Part shown: in pieces, positions 1-8,672 of the stretch | How positions within the stretch are numbered: the stretch's first letter is position 1 | Layout: every line of letters begins with the position of its first letter | Program-made: the position numbers and the translations under genes | Notes under the pieces: generated by a model | What the model saw: the letters and a program-made list of their open reading frames with translations, nothing else | Databases searched by the model: none | Told to the model about the DNA's origin: nothing | NCBI RefSeq assembly: GCF_000007345.1 | Contig: NC_003552.1 | Span: forward strand, 496,001 to 560,000 | DNA from: Methanosarcina acetivorans C2A | GTDB lineage: Archaea > Halobacteriota > Methanosarcinia > Methanosarcinales > Methanosarcinaceae | Length of the DNA: 64,000 nt | Direction: 5' to 3'

Positions 1-127
1 TCTACACATAAGGAGAATTGAGCTCGCCGGGAATAGAAATTCCTAGTGGAACTTTATAGTGAATATTATAAGCTTACAATATATTATTAGTCCCGTTTTT
101 CATAAATGCAAAAATAGGGGGAAAAGA

Positions 128-898
128 ATGGCTATTAACGAGACTAAGCAATTTTTGGGGAAAGTTGCATTCGTTACCGGAGGGGCGACCGGCATTGGTC
201 AGGCCACTGCGGTAGCTTTTGCTCGTGAGGGCGCTAATGTGGCACTGACTTATCACAATCAAGGGGCTGAACAGACTGTTCGTAGGATTGAAGAACTTGG
301 CGGACAAGCATTAGCCATCAAGTGCGACGTGATACGTGAGGAAGATGTGAAAAATGCTATAGAAAAGATCATCCAAACATTCGGTCAGCTTGATTACGCT
401 TTTAACAATGCCGGCATTGAAGGAAAAACCGTAATAACCGCTGAATATCCGGTTGAAGAGTGGAACCGGGTCATTGCCACTAATCTCACAGGAGTCTTCC
501 TCTGTATGAAGTATGAGATTCCGCAGATGCTTAAGCAAGGTGCCGGAGCAATTGTAAATTGTTCCTCCGGGGCCGGACTGACCGGTTTTCCAGATATCTC
601 ACCATATGTTGCCAGTAAGCATGGGGTGGTAGGGCTTACAAAAACAGCTGCTCTTGATTATGCCAAGTCAAATATCCGGATCAATGCAGTCTGTCCTGGA
701 ATGACCGACACTCCGATGATGGAACGGTATAGCGGGGGCACTCCCGAGGGTTACGAAAAAATAATCGAGCAGGAGCCAATCGGAAGAATGGGCAGGCCCG
801 AGGAGATCGCCATTGCGGTTCTGTGGCTTTGTTCAGATGCAGCTTCCTTTGTGACCGGAGATGTGATGCGTGTTGACGGAGGACAGTTAGCGCACTAA
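128..898 (+). CDS. SDR-family NAD(P)-dependent oxidoreductase
   Basis: Classical short-chain dehydrogenase of 256 residues; it should oxidise or reduce a hydroxyl/keto group with NAD(P) in the cytoplasm, substrate unknown. Seen: the cofactor loop TGGATGIG (residues 17-24), NNAG (93-96), catalytic Ser147, and YVASK with Tyr160 and Lys164, followed by the PG motif and a C-terminal VDGG. The same frame is open back to an ATG at 59, but 128 is preferred because it has a purine-rich GGGGGAAAAG Shine-Dalgarno just upstream and starts directly before the first beta strand; the extra 23 residues have no SDR counterpart. It is followed by a cupin and a zinc alcohol dehydrogenase on the same strand, with gaps of 170 and 63 bp. 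The family call is secure, the substrate is not. Confidence 0.9.
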   Translation: MAINETKQFLGKVAFVTGGATGIGQATAVAFAREGANVALTYHNQGAEQTVRRIEELGGQALAIKCDVIREEDVKNAIEKIIQTFGQLDYAFNNAGIEGKTVITAEYPVEEWNRVIATNLTGVFLCMKYEIPQMLKQGAGAIVNCSSGAGLTGFPDISPYVASKHGVVGLTKTAALDYAKSNIRINAVCPGMTDTPMMERYSGGTPEGYEKIIEQEPIGRMGRPEEIAIAVLWLCSDAASFVTGDVMRVDGGQLAH

Positions 899-1068
899 CG
901 GCACATCCCATACTACTTAGAATTTTGGATCAAGATCGGTGTTAATGGTCATTGGGCTTACTACTTGCTTCCGTTCTTTGGAACATGTAATGTCGGCAAT
1001 TATCGGTAACTTCCATATGGTGCTGAAAAGAAAGTAGTATCACGAAAAAATTTGAAGGAGAATAAATC

Positions 1069-1494
1069 ATGAATAAATCAAACAATTTAAGTGAAAGTGT
1101 AATCTTCCCGAAAGGAGAAGAACTTCCGGAAATGTTCAGCAAGTATTTTTCAGGTAAAGCATGGCTTAGCATGCTGGTGCCAAGAGATAATGAATTTAAT
1201 TGTCCAATAGGCAATGTAACGTTTGAACCAGGTTGTCGGAATAACTGGCATAAGCATCCGGGCGGACAGATTCTGTTAGTAACAGGCGGACGTGGTTACT
1301 ATCAGGAAGAAGGAAAGCTTGCACAGGAACTTAATCCAGGTGATATAGTAAAAATTCATCCGAATGTGAAACACTGGCATGGAGCAGCACATGATAGCTG
1401 GTTCGTACACCTTTCCGTTGAGACGAATGTTAGTGCAGGTACGGCCGAATGGCTTGAACCCGTAACTGATGAAGAATATAACAAGTTAGAATAA
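1069..1494 (+). CDS. Small metal-binding cupin, (R)-mandelonitrile-lyase-like
   Basis: Single-domain cupin of 141 residues. The first cupin motif gives His61, His63 and Gln67 and the second (PGDIVKIHPNVKHWHG) gives His102, so the fourth metal ligand is Gln instead of the usual Glu. A three-His-plus-Gln manganese site is known from bacterial cupin hydroxynitrile lyases, and the length (about 130 residues) also fits; this supports a Mn-cupin lyase or a related enzyme but does not prove cyanohydrin chemistry. The start has a good Shine-Dalgarno (GAAGGAG) 8 bp upstream. It lies between the SDR and the zinc dehydrogenase, consistent with a small aldehyde/ketone-handling cluster. Cupins of this type are common in bacteria, so transfer from bacteria is plausible. 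Confidence 0.85.
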   Translation: MNKSNNLSESVIFPKGEELPEMFSKYFSGKAWLSMLVPRDNEFNCPIGNVTFEPGCRNNWHKHPGGQILLVTGGRGYYQEEGKLAQELNPGDIVKIHPNVKHWHGAAHDSWFVHLSVETNVSAGTAEWLEPVTDEEYNKLE

Positions 1495-1557
1495 CTCAGA
1501 ATACGATATTCTTGTAAAATAATACTATTTATACAAAATCCAATATGGGGGGCTAAA

Positions 1558-2742
1558 ATGAAAGCCGTGGTATATAAAGGACCAAGAAATGTAGATGTTG
1601 AAGAAGTTAAAAAACCAGAAATAGAGAAGCCAACTGACGTAATTATAAAAGTGACAAGTAGTGGAATCTGTGGAAGTGATTTACATCTATATGATGGCCA
1701 TGGTCCTGACGGATTAGGAACAATTTTAGGACATGAACCAATGGGAGTTGTTGAAGAGGTTGGAGATGCAGTTGAGCTAGTTAAACCTGGTGATAGGGTA
1801 GTAATACCATTTAATGTTGCATGTGGATCTTGTTTGAACTGTATCAGAGGTTTAACCAATATGTGTCTTACCATGAATCCAGACGCAGCTATAGCAAACT
1901 ATGGATATCCTGGAGCGGGACCATATGCTGGTGGACAAGCTGAGTACCTGAGAGTTCCTTATGGAGATTGGGCTTGCTTAAAATTACCCGGTGAGCCGGG
2001 GGATGAATTTGAAGATGATTTTGTGATGCTTGCAGACATATTTCCAACTGCATATTATGCAGCAGAGTTAGCTAAAGTAAAAACTGGGAAAACGGTAGCT
2101 GTTTTTGGCGCCGGGCCTGTGGGTTTACTTGCAGCGTACAGTTCAATGTTAATGGGTGCAAGTGAAGTCTACGTTGTTGATAAATCTGATAAACGTTTAA
2201 AACTTGCTGAATCAATTGGTGCAGTTCCAATTAACTTTACAGATGGTGATCCCGTTGAGATGATAATGCAAATCCGTCAAAATAACAAAAATTTAATGAG
2301 TTCTCTAAGGCCTGGAGAAGAAAAGGTTTTAGGTGTGGATTGTGCAATTGATGCAGTGGGTTATCAAGCACTTGATAGAAATAATTCTGAAGAATTTAAG
2401 CCAAACCAAGTTTTAATGGACATCGCAAGAATTATAGCCCCAGGGGGCAGCATTGGAGTAATTGGTGTTTATAGTCCAGATCCTGCCGGTAAGGATGAGA
2501 ATGAGAAACAAGGATATTTAACGCTTCCGTGGGCTGAATTATGGTTCAAAGGAGTATCTATAGGTACTGGACCGACACCTGTTAAACAAATGCACGGGTT
2601 TTTAAGAAATTTGATATTCAATGGTAAAGCAAAACCAAGCTTCATAGTATCTGACCGTATCAGCATTGATGAAGCTCCTGAAGCATATAAGCAATTTGAT
2701 AAGAGGGATGATGTAGTTAAGCCTATAATCAAATTCCATTAA
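1558..2742 (+). CDS. Zinc-dependent alcohol dehydrogenase (formaldehyde-dehydrogenase-like)
   Basis: Medium-chain zinc dehydrogenase of 394 residues. Catalytic zinc ligands are Cys38 and the His59-Glu60 pair; the structural zinc site is Cys89, Cys92, Cys95 and Cys103; the Rossmann fold starts at GAGPVG (184-189). The length and the insertions between the zinc lobes resemble glutathione-independent formaldehyde dehydrogenases and threonine-dehydrogenase-like enzymes rather than plain ethanol dehydrogenases. It probably oxidises an alcohol or aldehyde with NAD(P). The start follows a strong GGGGGG ribosome site. It is the third gene of a same-strand run with the SDR and cupin. The 335 bp after it contain no gene but carry the regulated promoter of the next flavoprotein. 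The substrate cannot be read from sequence. Confidence 0.9.
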   Translation: MKAVVYKGPRNVDVEEVKKPEIEKPTDVIIKVTSSGICGSDLHLYDGHGPDGLGTILGHEPMGVVEEVGDAVELVKPGDRVVIPFNVACGSCLNCIRGLTNMCLTMNPDAAIANYGYPGAGPYAGGQAEYLRVPYGDWACLKLPGEPGDEFEDDFVMLADIFPTAYYAAELAKVKTGKTVAVFGAGPVGLLAAYSSMLMGASEVYVVDKSDKRLKLAESIGAVPINFTDGDPVEMIMQIRQNNKNLMSSLRPGEEKVLGVDCAIDAVGYQALDRNNSEEFKPNQVLMDIARIIAPGGSIGVIGVYSPDPAGKDENEKQGYLTLPWAELWFKGVSIGTGPTPVKQMHGFLRNLIFNGKAKPSFIVSDRISIDEAPEAYKQFDKRDDVVKPIIKFH

Positions 2743-2944
2743 GTATGGTTAAAATAAGAACTTAACTTATTTTTTTAATTTAACTTTCATTTGATTAATT
2801 CTCCCTAATTATAGCGACTGCGAACTAAAAATCAGTCATTCAGATATAGAGATTAATTGAAAACTTTCCTTTAATCAATCAGGAGTCATATCCATGAGTT
2901 AGTTATCAATTTCTTTTTTATTCTCATTTTTTTGAGGAAGCAAA

Positions 2945-2988
2945 TAGTTATATAGCATTAAGTATCTGATGATTGACCAATCAGTCAA
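2945..2988 (+). promoter_or_regulatory. TATA box plus dyad operator, flavoprotein promoter
   Basis: A TATA box (TTATATAG, 2948-2955) is followed by TTGACCAATCAGTCAA (2973-2988), a TGAC-N6-GTCA dyad centred at 2980.5, 29 bp after the TATA centre. Archaeal transcripts start about 25 bp after TATA, so the dyad would cover the start site, as expected of a repressor operator. The 100 bp upstream align with those before both aldo/keto reductases. The rest of 2743-3077 holds no gene. Confidence 0.7.
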
Positions 2989-3077
2989 TATTGACATTCA
3001 CATTATATAATGAACTTATCTCAAAGCTCAAATTTGCCGAGTATAAAACATAATCAAGAATATGGAGGATAATACAA

Positions 3078-3617
3078 ATGAGCAAAAAAGTATTAGTGTT
3101 GTCTGCAAGTCCAAGAAAAGGCGGAAACTCCGACCTGCTGTGCGACCAGTTCATACGTGGAGCGGAAGAGGCGGGCAATCAGGCGGAGAAGATCTTTGTG
3201 AATGACAGGACGATCGCTTACTGTACAGGATGTGGGGTCTGCTTTAACAGAGGGAATGGATGTTCCCAAAAGGACGACATGGACGAGATCCTGGATAAAA
3301 TGATCGCGTCAGATGTGATCGTAATGGCCACTCCGGTGTACTTCTACACAATGAATGGTCAGATGAAGACCCTGATAGACCGCACTTGCGCCCGATACAC
3401 AGAGATCAATTACAAGGATTTCTATTTCATCGTAGCAGCTGCCTCCGATAGTGAACCGGCCATGGAGAGAACACTTGAGGGATTCAGAGGTTTTACTTCC
3501 TGCCTTAAAGGGCCAAATGAAAAAGGCGTTGTCTATGGAACGGGTGCCTGGAACGTAGGAGATATCAAGGGAAGCAAAGCAATGGAACAGGCATATGAAA
3601 TGGGAAAAACAGTTTGA
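3078..3617 (+). CDS. Iron-sulfur flavoprotein (NADPH-dependent FMN reductase family)
   Basis: Flavodoxin-fold protein of 179 residues with the FMN phosphate loop SASPRKGGNSD (9-19) and a compact cysteine motif Cys49, Cys52, Cys55, Cys62 (CX2CX2CX6C). That arrangement is the hallmark of the methanogen iron-sulfur flavoprotein (Isf) family, which passes electrons from ferredoxin to acceptors such as O2 or H2O2. The protein is slightly shorter than typical Isf at the C terminus. The gene has a clean GGAGG ribosome site and is driven by a TATA/operator promoter of the shared type. The next gene is an alpha/beta hydrolase with its own operator, so the two may respond to the same signal. Family confident; electron acceptor inferred. 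Confidence 0.9.
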   Translation: MSKKVLVLSASPRKGGNSDLLCDQFIRGAEEAGNQAEKIFVNDRTIAYCTGCGVCFNRGNGCSQKDDMDEILDKMIASDVIVMATPVYFYTMNGQMKTLIDRTCARYTEINYKDFYFIVAAASDSEPAMERTLEGFRGFTSCLKGPNEKGVVYGTGAWNVGDIKGSKAMEQAYEMGKTV

Positions 3618-3634
3618 TTGAAGGATGAGGTACA

Positions 3635-3691
3635 ATGATCAGAGTAGAATCATGCGAACAGATATTTGAAGAATTATCCGGAGAGGTCTAA
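3635..3691 (+). pseudogene. Short remnant reading frame with SGEV tail
   Basis: An 18-codon reading frame ends in ELSGEV. The DNA over and after its 3' end (about 3670-3740) aligns with 10350-10425, where a longer frame reads GLSGEV and continues. Both lie just before an operator-type promoter, so this looks like the 3' scrap of a gene that once preceded each promoter. No family is recognised. Confidence 0.3.
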
Positions 3692-3723
3692 CTAAAAACT
3701 AATTTTTTCACGCTTTTTATGAG

Positions 3724-3787
3724 TGATTAGTCAATCAAAGTAAATATATACTAAAACCCCTATCTATTACTGACTGATCAGTCAGTA
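3724..3787 (+). promoter_or_regulatory. TATA box plus perfect 20-bp palindromic operator
   Basis: The palindrome TACTGACTGATCAGTCAGTA (3768-3787) is perfect over 20 bp and centred at 3777.5, 31 bp after the centre of a TATA box (AATATATA, 3743-3750). It is the most symmetrical of four related operators. A shorter dyad, TGATTAGTCA (3724-3733), lies upstream of the TATA box. The leader to the hydrolase start would be about 55 nt. Confidence 0.75.
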
Positions 3788-3830
3788 GTAATACTATTTG
3801 ATACAATTCTAATATTCAGGAGAACTAAGA

Positions 3831-4814
3831 ATGTCGGGAAATATGGAATCTAAAAATGAATCTAGTGGGAAAACTTTTGAACTCAGTGAAAAGGTAACTG
3901 TAGAAAAAGTATCCTATAATAATAGGTACGGAATTACCGTTGTAGCAGACATGTACTTATCAAAAGATATTGATATGTCTAAAAAATATCCAGCAATTGT
4001 TATAGGAACACCTTATGGAGGTGTAAAAGAGCAAGGGGCTGGTATTTACGCACAGAATATGGCAGAACGAGGATTCGTTGCTATTGCGTTCGATGAATCT
4101 TTTAATGGCGAAAGCAGTGGTGAACCAAGACATGTTTCTTCTCCAGATATATTTGTTGAAGATTTTAGTGCAGGAGTAGACTTTTTGGGAACACGCCTTT
4201 TTGTGGACAGAAATAGAATCGGCGCTATCGGTATCTGTGGAAGTGGCGGATTTTCAATTACTACAGCTCAAGTTGACCCACGTATCAAAGCAGTTGCTAC
4301 TGCAAGTATGTATGATATAAGTAGCATGATAAGAGATGGATTTGGAAAAACAATGACTGATGAACAGCGTGCTCAAACTTTAGTTCAGTTGGGCGAGCAA
4401 CGATGGAAAGACTTTGAGAATGGTACTCCAGAAGTGCCTATGGGTTTCCCAAGTGAACCAGCTGATTCAATCCCAGAAGGATTAGATCCAATTTCAAGTG
4501 AATTTTTTGAATACTACGGAATGGAGCGTGGACATCATCCTAATGCAGGAGCCGCATTTACTATTACAAGTAGCATGTCATTCATGAATTTCCCATTGAT
4601 GAACTATATTGATACCATTTCACCACGACCAATTTTGTTCATCATCGGTGAAAATGCTCACTCCAGGTATTTCAGTGAAGATGCCTATGAAAGGGCTGCT
4701 GAACCGAAAGAACTCTACGTTGTTCCGGGAGCAAGACATATTGATCTGTACGACAGGACCGACATGATTCCATTTGACAAATTAGAATCATTCTTCTCTG
4801 AAAATCTAAAATGA
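3831..4814 (+). CDS. Alpha/beta hydrolase (dienelactone-hydrolase/YcjY-like)
   Basis: Protein of 327 residues with an alpha/beta-hydrolase fold: a GTPYGG oxyanion region near 60, the nucleophile elbow GICGSGG (134-140) and a catalytic His near residue 303 (PGARHIDLYD). The elbow offers Cys136 as nucleophile in dienelactone-hydrolase fashion (G-x-C), with Ser138 as the alternative. It should hydrolyse esters or lactones in the cytoplasm; there is no signal peptide. The Shine-Dalgarno CAGGAGAACTAA is almost identical to those of the two aldo/keto reductases, another sign that these promoter-leader cassettes share ancestry. Codon use is more AT-rich than in the downstream reductases. Family confident, substrate unknown. 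Confidence 0.87.
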   Translation: MSGNMESKNESSGKTFELSEKVTVEKVSYNNRYGITVVADMYLSKDIDMSKKYPAIVIGTPYGGVKEQGAGIYAQNMAERGFVAIAFDESFNGESSGEPRHVSSPDIFVEDFSAGVDFLGTRLFVDRNRIGAIGICGSGGFSITTAQVDPRIKAVATASMYDISSMIRDGFGKTMTDEQRAQTLVQLGEQRWKDFENGTPEVPMGFPSEPADSIPEGLDPISSEFFEYYGMERGHHPNAGAAFTITSSMSFMNFPLMNYIDTISPRPILFIIGENAHSRYFSEDAYERAAEPKELYVVPGARHIDLYDRTDMIPFDKLESFFSENLK

Positions 4815-4844
4815 TCCCATTAGAAATCAAAATGAGATGATTAC

Positions 4845-5327
4845 ATGAAGAGAATAGCAATCAATGGTAGTCATAGGAAGAATATGAACACTGCAATAAT
4901 CCTGGAACATGCACGTAAGGGAGCAGAATCCAAGGGTGCGGAAACAGAACTCATCCACTTTATGATCTAAACTACAAAAGGTTCATAAGCTGCTTTGCCT
5001 GCAAGAGAGTAGGCGGTCAAAGCTATGGCGTATGTGCCATGAAAGATGAACTGACCCCTGTCCTTAATAAAATAGAAGAAGTCGATACCTTTATTCTTGG
5101 AGCTTCTATCTACTTCGGGGATGTGACCGGAGAGATGAGGTCTTTTCTGGAACGATTATTGTTCCAGTACCTTGTTTGGAGTGAAATAACGGGTCACATG
5201 TGCACGATATACAACTGCAATATATGACCAAAACTCCCCAATTGCTGATACTCTCAGGAACGCATCCCAGCAAGCTGCCTCAGGAAAATTGATCCGCATA
5301 ATAGCATATTTTAAACATCATCAATAG
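4845..5327 (+). pseudogene. Broken flavodoxin-fold NAD(P)H reductase
   Basis: The gene starts KRIAINGSHRKNMNT, an FMN-loop N terminus. The first frame runs into a stop near 4968, and the continuation lies one frame over (LYDLNYKRFISCFACKR), so one base was gained or lost around 4955-4965. The second frame continues through VGGQSYGVCAMKDEL to a flavodoxin-type FILGASIYFGDVTGEM and ends near 5227; a third open stretch (YDQNSPIADTLRNASQ, to 5327) looks like its tail after a further frameshift. The protein would be a relative of the intact flavoprotein at 3078. It follows the hydrolase by about 30 bp and probably shared its transcript. At least two lesions make it non-functional. Confidence 0.75.
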
Positions 5328-5350
5328 CTATTTAACTAAGTATACATAAA

Positions 5351-5950
5351 ATGATAAATTATCTGGGAGTGATACAAATTAGGGAAAACATAAGCAGCTT
5401 AACTTTTTTTGTCCTGCTACTGATCACCGCAGTGGTCGGGATTTCGGGATGCCAGGAAAACGGGACAAACTCCGAAAGTACGGATACGTCGGGCGTCACT
5501 TTACAGGATTCCGTTTTGAATGATACGGAAATAAACTCTCTCATATACATGCGAGAGGAAGAGAAGTTAGCAAGAGACGTGTACCTCTACCTCTACGACA
5601 AATGGAATATACCCATCTTCAGAAACATCGCTGCGAGCGAACAGGAACATACAGATGCAGTGAAATCCTTACTGACGCAGTATGGCGTGCAGGATCCAGC
5701 CTCCACGACTTCTGAGGGAGAGTTCACCAATCCCGAGCTGCAGGAACTCTACAATCAGCTGATCCAGCAGGGAAGTGTCTCCAGGGAAGATGCTCTTAAA
5801 GTAGGTGTGATCATCGAGGAGAAAGACATTCGCGATCTAGAAGCAGATCTCGCTAATACCACGAACAGCGATATCAAGATTGTCTACGGCAACTTGCTGC
5901 GAGGCTCGAACAATCACCTTTCCGCCTTCAACACCCAGCTTGGAAAGTAA
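5351..5950 (+). CDS. DUF2202 ferritin-like lipoprotein
   Basis: An N-terminal hydrophobic segment ends in a lipobox (GISGC), so the mature protein should be a lipid-anchored exported protein. The rest is a DUF2202 domain, a four-helix ferritin-like bundle with the recognisable stretches MREEEKLARDVY and EQEHTDAV, whose Glu/His residues could bind metal. Function is unknown for the family. The first ATG (5351) has no ribosome site. A strong GGAGTGAT lies at about 5366-5374, 4 nt before an ATT codon at 5378 that would give a compact signal peptide (RENISSLTFF...); a GTG at 5369 is too close to that site. The true start may therefore be ATT at 5378. The gene sits between the broken flavoprotein and the first aldo/keto reductase. 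Confidence 0.85.
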   Translation: MINYLGVIQIRENISSLTFFVLLLITAVVGISGCQENGTNSESTDTSGVTLQDSVLNDTEINSLIYMREEEKLARDVYLYLYDKWNIPIFRNIAASEQEHTDAVKSLLTQYGVQDPASTTSEGEFTNPELQELYNQLIQQGSVSREDALKVGVIIEEKDIRDLEADLANTTNSDIKIVYGNLLRGSNNHLSAFNTQLGK

Positions 5951-6168
5951 CATAGGCAACACTTTCCTTTTTCCGTGGACGAATACTCTACTTTTGGCGG
6001 GACTTAAGGGTAAATCTTTCCAGTACCTCATTCTGGAATAGGTTCATAAAACTTGACTTTTGAATTGATTCGCAGATCATGGATCTTTCTGGGAAATCAG
6101 TTCGGAGTCATATTCGTGAGTGTTATTTATCATTTCTCTTTTCATTCAGTAGTTATTGAGAGGGCAAA

Positions 6169-6283
6169 TGGTTATATAATATTAAGTATTTTGTTGATTG
6201 ACTGATCAGTCACAACAATTTACATTCTGTAGTAGTCTCATCCCAAAAGTAAGTATTTCATTCTTTTTATGAGTGACCAGTCT
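6169..6283 (+). promoter_or_regulatory. TATA box, dyad operator and leader dyad, first aldo/keto reductase
   Basis: TATA (TTATATAA, 6172-6179) is followed 30 bp later, centre to centre, by TGACTGATCAGTCA (6199-6212), a perfect 14-bp palindrome. A second, shorter dyad (TGACCAGTCT, 6274-6283) lies in the predicted leader. The leader from this promoter to the ATG would be about 195 nt. The remainder of 5951-6400 has no gene and aligns with 10450-10763. Confidence 0.75.
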
Positions 6284-6400
6284 ATCAGATACAAAAACTA
6301 ACTGATCGATCTCTCGCAAAAATAAGCAGCCAGTCGATAAACAGTCAATCAAAAATCAATCAGGATCAAGTTAAAAATTCAAAAATTCAGGAGAACTAAA

Positions 6401-7603
6401 ATGTTATACAGAAAAATGCCTAAAAATAGAGACGAACTTTCGATACTTGGATTCGGATGCATGCGCCTTCCCGCAAAAGAAGATGGTAATATAGACGAAG
6501 AAAGAGCCACCAGGCAGGTACGTTATGCAATCGACCAGGGAGTGAATTATATTGATACTGCCTGGCCCTATCACATGGGAGAGAGCGAGCCTTTCTTGGG
6601 TCGTGCTCTTGCTGACGGGTACCGCGAGAAAGTTAAACTCGCAACAAAACTTCCTTCCTGGCTTATAGAGAGTCGGGAGGATATGGATAAGTTCCTGAAT
6701 GCTCAACTGGAGAAACTCAAAACAGACCACATCGACTATTATCTCATACACGCTCTCGTTGGTGATTTGTGGGGCAATATTGAAAAGTTGGATGTGGCTG
6801 ATTTCCTTGACAAAGCCAAAGCTGACGGACGCATCAGAAATGCAGGTTTCTCCTTCCATGGCTCGGGAGAGGCCTTCAACCGGATAGTGGACGCTTATGA
6901 CTGGGACTTTTGCCAGATCCAGTACAACTTTCTGGACGAAAAGAACCAGGCAGGGACTTCCGGTCTAAAATACGCTGCCTCCAGAGGTCTTGGTGTTATC
7001 ATCATGGAACCTCTCCGTGGAGGAAACCTGACAAAAACCGTGCCTCAAGCCGTGAAAGATATCTGGAACGAAGCCCCGATAAAGAGGTCCCCTGCAGAAT
7101 GGGCTCTTCGCTGGGTTTGGAACCATCCGGAGGTCACTGTAGTTCTTTCCGGGATGAATGAAGAAACCCATGTGGAAGAAAACCTGAAAGTGGCAGGCGA
7201 GGCTTACCCGAATTCCCTTACAGAAACCGAACTGCAACTAGTAAAAAAAGTAGAGCGGAAGTACCGTGAACTGATGAAAGTAGGCTGTACAGGCTGCAGA
7301 TACTGTATGCCCTGCCCGGCAGGAGTGAATATCCCACTCTGTTTTGAATTGTACAACAACCTCTATCTGTCCGGCAACGCAGACGAGACAAAGTTCCTCT
7401 ATGCCGCACAGTTGAGTGGTGCCATATCCGTTGGAGAAACCGGATTTGCATCCCAGTGCGTCCAGTGCGGACAGTGCCTTGAAAAATGTCCCCAGCACAT
7501 TGATATACCAACGATGCTCGAATCCGTTGTAGAAGAACTGGAAGGATCCGATCTGGAGGAAAGAGTTGCCATGGCAAGGCAGTTGTTCAAGAAGCAGGCG
7601 TAA
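6401..7603 (+). CDS. Aldo/keto reductase with C-terminal 2[4Fe-4S] ferredoxin domain
   Basis: A 400-residue fusion. Residues 1-280 form an AKR barrel with the catalytic tetrad Asp52, Tyr57, Lys83 and His117. The C-terminal part carries Cys296/299/302/305 and Cys353/356/359/363, each followed by Pro, enough for two [4Fe-4S] clusters (COG1453 architecture). Such enzymes could take electrons from ferredoxin instead of, or as well as, NAD(P)H; in vivo substrates are not established. It has its own operator promoter with a long leader and a CAGGAGAAC ribosome site. A second copy lies at 10764; the first 90 codons and the 3' untranslated DNA are much more alike than the centre of the genes, which suggests conversion between copies. 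Confidence 0.92.
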   Translation: MLYRKMPKNRDELSILGFGCMRLPAKEDGNIDEERATRQVRYAIDQGVNYIDTAWPYHMGESEPFLGRALADGYREKVKLATKLPSWLIESREDMDKFLNAQLEKLKTDHIDYYLIHALVGDLWGNIEKLDVADFLDKAKADGRIRNAGFSFHGSGEAFNRIVDAYDWDFCQIQYNFLDEKNQAGTSGLKYAASRGLGVIIMEPLRGGNLTKTVPQAVKDIWNEAPIKRSPAEWALRWVWNHPEVTVVLSGMNEETHVEENLKVAGEAYPNSLTETELQLVKKVERKYRELMKVGCTGCRYCMPCPAGVNIPLCFELYNNLYLSGNADETKFLYAAQLSGAISVGETGFASQCVQCGQCLEKCPQHIDIPTMLESVVEELEGSDLEERVAMARQLFKKQA

Positions 7604-8187
7604 AAGCAAGAACGATTCTAAGTACCGAAAAAACAAAATGAAGATATTGTTTAAGCTGACTTTTATCAACAGATTAAATAATATCTCCATTTTCCGCTTT
7701 TGATCTTCATTCAGTTAACTATACTCATTCAGCTTTAGAATTTTGATTTTTTACCTCAAATTGCAAAGCAGTAACACGATAATCATATAGGACTTACGCA
7801 TTTGCCTGCTTTGCAGGCGATTTTTTAATTTCCAGAAAAACGGCAGGCTGCACTTTCATCTTGTAATTTTCGGTATTAATTGGATAATGCCAATAAAACT
7901 TCTTAAAAAGATATGGGTTAGCTACGGGGGCGGCCCGGTGATGAACATCTGTGCCATTACCAAACAAAAGAAGGTTGGACCTGGGCGCGTAAACTTCCAA
8001 AAGAAGCAGGTGGTCAAGATCCAGCCGGCTTTCTCTCTGATTATCTTGAAAAATCAATGTCTCCAAGTTCCGGGGCTCTATGTTGGACCTTCAATATTCA
8101 GTTCTGGTCTGCCAGCTAGGATATAAAACAGAGTCCGGAAAAGCATGAAACAAAAGGATTCTGGGCTCGGGTGAGTGTAGTTTCAAA

Positions 8188-8227
8188 AAAAGGTAAAAAG
8201 CTATACATACATGATTTTTTACCTTTT
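8188..8227. repeat. 12-bp inverted repeat
   Basis: AAAAGGTAAAAA (8188-8199) and TTTTTACCTTTT (8216-8227) are exact inverted copies around a 16-nt loop. It could be a terminator-like hairpin or a transposon relic. Confidence 0.4.
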
Positions 8228-8332
8228 GGTAAATCGGATACTTGATTTCAACAGCAAAGAGGTATTTTGTTCTTTAGATCTGTAGTCTCCAAGGAGTAAT
8301 TTACCTTTAACTTCCATTAAATTTAGTCTAAA

Positions 8333-8370
8333 AGTACGTGATGAAGGTGGTTCCTCACGTACTCACTCTT
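8333..8370 (+). terminator. Hairpin, possible terminator
   Basis: AGTACGTGA (8333-8341) pairs with TCACGTACT (8355-8363) around a 13-nt loop and is followed by the T-rich CACTCTTTT. No expressed gene is visible directly upstream, so its role is unclear. Confidence 0.4.
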
Positions 8371-8470
8371 TTCTGGGTACTGTCAAGTCTATGAGGGCTA
8401 AAGAATTTTCAGCTATGATTGAGCTTAAAAAGTGTCCAGCAACTGTAACATGACAGAACCAGAAATTAAA

Positions 8471-8502
8471 TGTATATATACAAGTACGTATGTATATATA
8501 CA
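8471..8502. promoter_or_regulatory. Twin 12-bp palindromes upstream of a small zinc protein
   Basis: TGTATATATACA occurs twice (8471-8482 and 8491-8502), each copy perfectly palindromic, with centres exactly 20 bp apart (two helical turns) and a TACGTA palindrome between them. This spacing suits two dimers of one regulator binding the same DNA face. A possible TATA region follows (about 8511-8523), 150 bp before the next gene. Confidence 0.45.
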
Positions 8503-8672
8503 ACTTACTCGTATTATATGATATAGGACATATATTTGGGGTGCAAAATCAATCACAGTGGTTTTTTATCTTCATTCGAACTCTAAGCTTTGAAGTTAAT
8601 GTTATTGATTTCTTAGTTCAACCGCATACGTCCTAAACACTAATAAGACAACTACAAACAAAGGTAAATAAA

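Larger units (their letters stand above)
7604..8672. other. Gene-poor spacer with possible IS remnant
   Basis: No convincing gene. 7604-7780 matches the DNA after the second aldo/keto reductase. From 7788 a stretch begins GGACTTACGCATTTG, which resembles a common insertion-sequence terminus; frames to about 8130 are open on both strands but belong to no family I recognise, and no matching right end was found, so at most a decayed element lies here. From 8160 on there are inverted repeats, described separately. Confidence 0.4.

Noticed and set aside
7788-8130. Two overlapping frames of 80-90 codons
   Set aside because: No ribosome site or family; at best a decayed insertion sequence.
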